From assembly GCA_040767605.1 (NCBI GenBank), contig JAXGOI010000001.1:744001-808000 (forward strand): DNA of 64,000 nucleotides, in the 5' to 3' direction. Positions within the stretch are counted from its first letter, which is position 1. Each line of letters starts with the position of its first letter. Positions 60,463-64,000 of the stretch are shown in pieces. The translations under genes were made by a program, and so were the position numbers. The notes below the pieces were generated by a model. It did no database searches, was not told the DNA's origin, and was given only the letters and a program-made list of their open reading frames with translations. The DNA comes from JAXGOI01 sp040767605 (GTDB lineage: Bacteria > Bacillota > Dehalobacteriia > UBA4068).

Positions 60463-61746
60463 TTATTCCCCGCCGGTATATATTTCTCTTTTATTAATGC
60501 CGATACAAGGCATGCCGGAGCGAAGGAAAAAGAACCAGCCTATTAAAGGCAGCAGGGAAAAAATAATTATCAAAAGGCCCAGGCCTATAATATAATGGCC
60601 TACAAAAAAGGAAACAATTAAGGTGCCTATACTCCCCAATGTAGTTGCCGAGGCATTAATCATGGAGGTGGCCGTACCGCTGTCTCCCTTATGCTGGTCT
60701 AAAATAAGGCTCATGGCATAAGTGTATATAGCTGTGGAAAGCAGGGCAAACATGGTAAACACCACTAAAAAATGTATGGGGGAAAGCCTGCCTAAGGCTA
60801 TTACAAGTATGCCGCTGATAATTCCTAAAATAAAAAACCATGTGCCGATAGTTTTTTTAGGAAAGCGCCTGAAAAACCTGATATAAATAATCGGCCCGAA
60901 TAAGGCTAAAAAGGCATTTAAAGCAAAATAAAAACTATAGCTTTGCTCGCTGAGGGAAAAATACTCCACAAATATATAAGAGGATATGGAAACATAGGCC
61001 ATAAAGGGCAGCTGGCAAACGGTAAACATAAGAGTCAAAAATAAAAACGGCTTATTCTTAAAAAGCACTCCGTATTTACCTAAGGCCTTAAAAATGGGGC
61101 CTAGATATGCCTCTCCCTCAGGCTGGGTTTCTTTATATAATATGGCAAAGATAAGAGAAACCGTGCCTATGGCCGCTAAAATCAGAAAAGTTGCCCGCCA
61201 GGATGTAAAACGGAGAATTTGAGCCCCTAAAAGCGGCGCAAAAACCGGCGCCGTGCTGCTTAAGGTATATACTAAAGCCAGAACATTCTCCCTCATTCTT
61301 CCGCTGTAACAATCCTTAATAATAGCTATGGAAATGCTGATAACAGCCCCCATCCCCAAACCCTGCAGTATGCGGGAAACAATTAAAAAATAGATGTTCC
61401 CCGCAAAGCCGCAAAGTAAACTAAAAACAATATAAACGCTTGTACCCACCAGCATACAGGGGCGGCGGCCGTATTTATCGCTAATTGGCCCCCAAAAGAT
61501 TATGCTTATGGCATAGGCAAAAATAAACAGAGAAAAGGTTAAATTTGTTATGCTGGGGGGAGAATTTAAAAGCTTGCTCATACCGGGCAGGGCCGGCAAA
61601 TATAAATCCAGCGACAGGGGAAGAAACATATTGTTTAAAATCAAATAAATTACCAAACCCCGCCTGCCCAGTATTGTTTGTTTATTATCAATGGGTTTAT
61701 CAGCTATCGGCTCATTAGCCTTTAGCTTATTTATGGCTTCATTCAT
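60463..61746 (-). CDS. MFS multidrug-type transporter, Bcr/CflA family
   Basis: 427 residues with twelve membrane helices. Family motif A is present as FWGPISDKYGRRPCM (about 85-99) and motif C near helix 5 (GLGMGAVISISIAIIKD). Bcr/CflA transporters export drugs, sulfonamides or metabolites such as cysteine with protons. Located 49 bases downstream of the flavoenzyme gene on the same strand, so the two are probably cotranscribed. The hydrophilic N-terminus (about 30 residues, KANEPIADKP) is variable. Confidence 0.9.
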   Translation of the reverse strand: MNEAINKLKANEPIADKPIDNKQTILGRRGLVIYLILNNMFLPLSLDLYLPALPGMSKLLNSPPSITNLTFSLFIFAYAISIIFWGPISDKYGRRPCMLVGTSVYIVFSLLCGFAGNIYFLIVSRILQGLGMGAVISISIAIIKDCYSGRMRENVLALVYTLSSTAPVFAPLLGAQILRFTSWRATFLILAAIGTVSLIFAILYKETQPEGEAYLGPIFKALGKYGVLFKNKPFLFLTLMFTVCQLPFMAYVSISSYIFVEYFSLSEQSYSFYFALNAFLALFGPIIYIRFFRRFPKKTIGTWFFILGIISGILVIALGRLSPIHFLVVFTMFALLSTAIYTYAMSLILDQHKGDSGTATSMINASATTLGSIGTLIVSFFVGHYIIGLGLLIIIFSLLPLIGWFFFLRSGMPCIGINKREIYTGGE

Positions 61747-61795
61747 TTAAAACCATTGCCTCATGACAAAGCTGCTCTTTGCCGGCTTTCTAAAA

Positions 61796-63778
61796 TTATA
61801 GTCTCTGTAAATGATACCCGGCAAAATACCCGGTGAGTATAGCCTGGGGCATTTGAGTAGCTACAACGCAATCCCCAACATCAATAACCTGAGGAGCGGT
61901 ATCGCGGAAGGCTTCCGCCTCTTCTCTAAGGGCTTTCATGCCGGTTGCGGTAATAATTGTATCCGCAGGGAAAAGCTGCTCTTTGCCTTCATTATTCCGG
62001 CAATAAACACCCTCCGGAGTAACACGGGCGCAAATGGTATTAAGATGAACATGCATATTATCCAGGTTTTCAATTTCATTAATAGTGGCTAAATAGTGAA
62101 TATATGTGGCGCCCAGGGCAAGCCTGTCTGTCATTTCAATAATTGTAACATCCTTGCCATGGTATTTGGCTAAATCTATGCCTTTTTCGCAGCCGATTAA
62201 GCCGCCGCCGATTATAACCACTTTATCGCCGATTACAACCCCTTCTTTATGAATATCCAAACCGCTGATTACCCTTTTATCATCAAGGCCGGGAATGGGG
62301 GGAACCATGGGTTTTGCGCCAATTGCCACAATTAAAGCATCGGGGGCAATTTCCTTAACCATTTGGGGTGTAACTTCTGTATTAAAACGAACTTCTATAT
62401 TTTTATCGGCTGCAATTCTGCGGGATAAAACCTCAACAAAACGCTGCATATCCCGTTTAAATTCGGAATCCCAGGCAAAGCGCAAAGCGCCGCCTAAGCT
62501 ATCGGTTTTCTCGCAAAGAATAACTTTATGGCCGCATTCTGCAGCGCCTAAAGCCGCCTCCATGCCGCCGGGGCCGCCGCCGATAACCAATACCTTCTGA
62601 TTGCCGCAGGGGATTTTACGGTTAAGATATTCGGTAATCAGGCCATGCCAGGGGTTAACAGAACAATGGCTGACCCCTAAAGAATATTTAACATAAGGCA
62701 CAAAGCCGGAGCTTAAGCAATTATTGCAGCGCAGGCAGAACATAATATCATCTTCTTTGCCAAGGCGGGCTTTTTCCGGCAGCATCGGGTCTGCCACCAG
62801 GGCGCGGCCCATGGCAATTGCGTCAACACGGCCTTCGGCAATCATTTTTTCCATATGGGCCGGGTCATTAAAGCCGCCGACGGTTACTACGGGAATATTA
62901 ATATGCTTTTTAATTTCCTCGGCTAAAAAGGCATTGCAGCCTCTATCCATATACATACTGGGGAACATACGGATACTTGCCCGGCGATTATGGAAGCTGG
63001 TGGCGGAAATATGAATAAGATCAATTTTAGGCGCCAGCATTTTAGCTACTTCAATAATTTCTTCCTGAGTAGCACCGTCCTCCATAAAATCGTCGCCGCT
63101 CATTCTGAAATCTATGGGGAAATTGGGGCCGCATTTTGCCCGGATATTATCGGCAACCATTAATAAAATGCGGGCGCGGTTTTCTATGCTGCCGCCAAAA
63201 CGGTCTGTACGCTGATTATTGGCGGGAGATAAAAACTGATTAAGGAGCCAGCCATGGCCGCCATGGACGGTAACCATATCAAAACCGCTTATCATGGCCA
63301 TTTCCGCCGCGTCGCCGTAGGCATTTACAATAATATCAATCATTTCTTCGGTTAATTCGGTAACCTCATGCTGGCCGTCGCCGTAATGGCAAAAACCGGC
63401 GGAAGGGCCGTATACCTTATGCTCGGCATTAAATTTAGGGTCGGAACGGCGGCCGGGATGCACCAGCTCTATTGAGGCCAAAGCGCCGTGGCGATGAATA
63501 GTATCCGTGCAGCGGTAAAGGCTGGGAACAACACCGGAATCATCCAGGCGCAGAACCCGGCCGTGATTATTCCCGGATTTGCTGTGAACAAGAGTTTCCC
63601 CCACACAAACGAGGCCAACCCCGCCTTTTGCTAGAATTTCATAAAAATCAATACTTTCTTTTGTCATATACCCTTCAGGAGTTAATTCATGGGCACTCAT
63701 AGGCGCAGAGAGCATCCTGTTTTTAAGAGTAATTTTCCCAACTTTAAGGGGAGAAAAAAGATTTGGGTATTTTGTCAT
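61796..63778 (-). CDS. Fe-S flavoenzyme, old yellow enzyme / 2,4-dienoyl-CoA reductase (2-enoate reductase) type
   Basis: 660 residues. N-terminal FMN TIM barrel (about 1-340, with HGGHGWLLNQFLSP and TDRFGGSIENR), a cysteine cluster for 4Fe-4S binding (FCLRCNNC and SHCSVNP, about 342-378), an FAD-binding domain (VIGGGPGGMEAALGAAECGH) and an NAD(P)H-binding domain (VVIIGGGLIGCEKGIDL). Enzymes of this build reduce C=C bonds of enoates, dienoyl-CoAs, bile-acid intermediates or aromatic dyes. The substrate is unknown. It is followed by the MFS gene, so uptake or export of the substrate/product is possible. GAGGTGA precedes the ATG. Confidence 0.93.
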   Translation of the reverse strand: MTKYPNLFSPLKVGKITLKNRMLSAPMSAHELTPEGYMTKESIDFYEILAKGGVGLVCVGETLVHSKSGNNHGRVLRLDDSGVVPSLYRCTDTIHRHGALASIELVHPGRRSDPKFNAEHKVYGPSAGFCHYGDGQHEVTELTEEMIDIIVNAYGDAAEMAMISGFDMVTVHGGHGWLLNQFLSPANNQRTDRFGGSIENRARILLMVADNIRAKCGPNFPIDFRMSGDDFMEDGATQEEIIEVAKMLAPKIDLIHISATSFHNRRASIRMFPSMYMDRGCNAFLAEEIKKHINIPVVTVGGFNDPAHMEKMIAEGRVDAIAMGRALVADPMLPEKARLGKEDDIMFCLRCNNCLSSGFVPYVKYSLGVSHCSVNPWHGLITEYLNRKIPCGNQKVLVIGGGPGGMEAALGAAECGHKVILCEKTDSLGGALRFAWDSEFKRDMQRFVEVLSRRIAADKNIEVRFNTEVTPQMVKEIAPDALIVAIGAKPMVPPIPGLDDKRVISGLDIHKEGVVIGDKVVIIGGGLIGCEKGIDLAKYHGKDVTIIEMTDRLALGATYIHYLATINEIENLDNMHVHLNTICARVTPEGVYCRNNEGKEQLFPADTIITATGMKALREEAEAFRDTAPQVIDVGDCVVATQMPQAILTGYFAGYHLQRL

Positions 63779-63954
63779 AAAAAATCACCTCATTAAAATA
63801 TTTAGTTGCAAAGCATTTATTTTGTACTTGTTCAGCCCTATTCAAAAAAATAGAAGCTAAAAGCTCATTCTGAATATACAGCTTATTTTATTCTTTTAAA
63901 CCTGCTTTGAGCAAATTTACCCTAGCCCCAACAGGCAAATCAGGCGCTGCGGTA

Positions 63955-63984
63955 AAAAGGAGAGGAGATTCCTCCTCTCCTTTT
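63955..63984. terminator. Terminator-like hairpin near the window end
   Basis: Perfect 13-bp stem AAAAGGAGAGGAG/CTCCTCTCCTTTT (63955-63967 with 63972-63984), ATTC loop. It has A and T runs on both sides and could end a gene beyond the window reading leftward or one reading in. Confidence 0.7.
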
Positions 63985-64000
63985 ATAAACTGAAGCTGTT

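Overview
The window is chromosomal DNA from a moderately AT-rich anaerobe of the Bacillota, most likely Clostridia in the broad sense (a Peptococcaceae- or Syntrophomonas-like lineage fits, but the sequence alone does not settle the family). The grounds are a V-type ATP synthase operon end, a Min system with MinE, the maf-mreBCD-mrdA-minCDE-rodA block joined to the rng-rplU-rpmA-obg-nadD-yqeK-rsfS block, the rpsF-ssb-rpsR-DUF2232-rplI-dnaB block, and strict-anaerobe stress proteins (hybrid cluster protein, superoxide reductase). There are no phages, insertion sequences, CRISPR arrays or rRNA genes. Nearly all genes have good Shine-Dalgarno sequences, and several appear to start at TTG.

Layout. 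1-0.8 kb: end of a V-ATPase operon (ntpB, ntpD). 1.2-4.4 kb: a large membrane GGDEF-EAL protein for cyclic di-GMP turnover. 4.4-10.2 kb: a redox and nitrosative stress island, with a Crp/Fnr regulator, superoxide reductase-peroxiredoxin-thioredoxin operon, and an HcpR-like regulator divergent from ferredoxin-hcp. A perfect dyad sits at -41.5 of the ferredoxin-hcp promoter. 10.2-11.9 kb: a compositionally different segment holding a bL25 gene with a structured leader, two strong hairpins and a 23-codon ORF. 11.9-13.7 kb: ilvA and a long upstream region with several DnaA-box-like 9-mers. 13.7-36.5 kb: one minus-strand supercluster (valS-folC-maf-mreBCD-mrdA-minCDE-rodA-methyltransferase-degenerate M23-radical SAM-DUF2344-rng-rplU-rpmA-obg-nadD-yqeK-rsfS) covering cell shape, division-site placement, ribosome assembly and RNA decay. 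36.7-44.1 kb: a small membrane protein and the protein quality-control group engB-lon-clpX-clpP-tig. 44.2-46.2 kb: tRNA-Gly, tRNA-Leu and tRNA-Lys around an M20 peptidase. 46.3-51.6 kb: purA, a VanW protein, a sodium:alanine symporter and ilvC. 51.9-56.4 kb: the rpsF-ssb-rpsR-DUF2232-rplI-dnaB cluster. 56.4-64 kb: DUF951, a HEAT-repeat membrane protein, a ferritin-like protein, a PepV-type dipeptidase, an MFS transporter and an Fe-S flavoenzyme of the old-yellow-enzyme/2,4-dienoyl-CoA reductase type.

The window is mostly conserved housekeeping sequence. The most unusual features are: (1) 15-bp (five-codon) tandem repeats inserted in frame into three unrelated genes (rng, maf, the VanW gene), two of which share the same 13-mer; (2) the bL25 segment with a small ORF between hairpins; (3) a MinC with only its C-terminal domain; (4) an L27 without the cleaved N-terminal extension and no Prp protease gene beside it; (5) a SpoIVFA-like degenerate M23 protein without a neighbouring SpoIVFB; (6) a DnaA-box cluster upstream of ilvA. 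I did not find a convincing wholly new multi-gene system.
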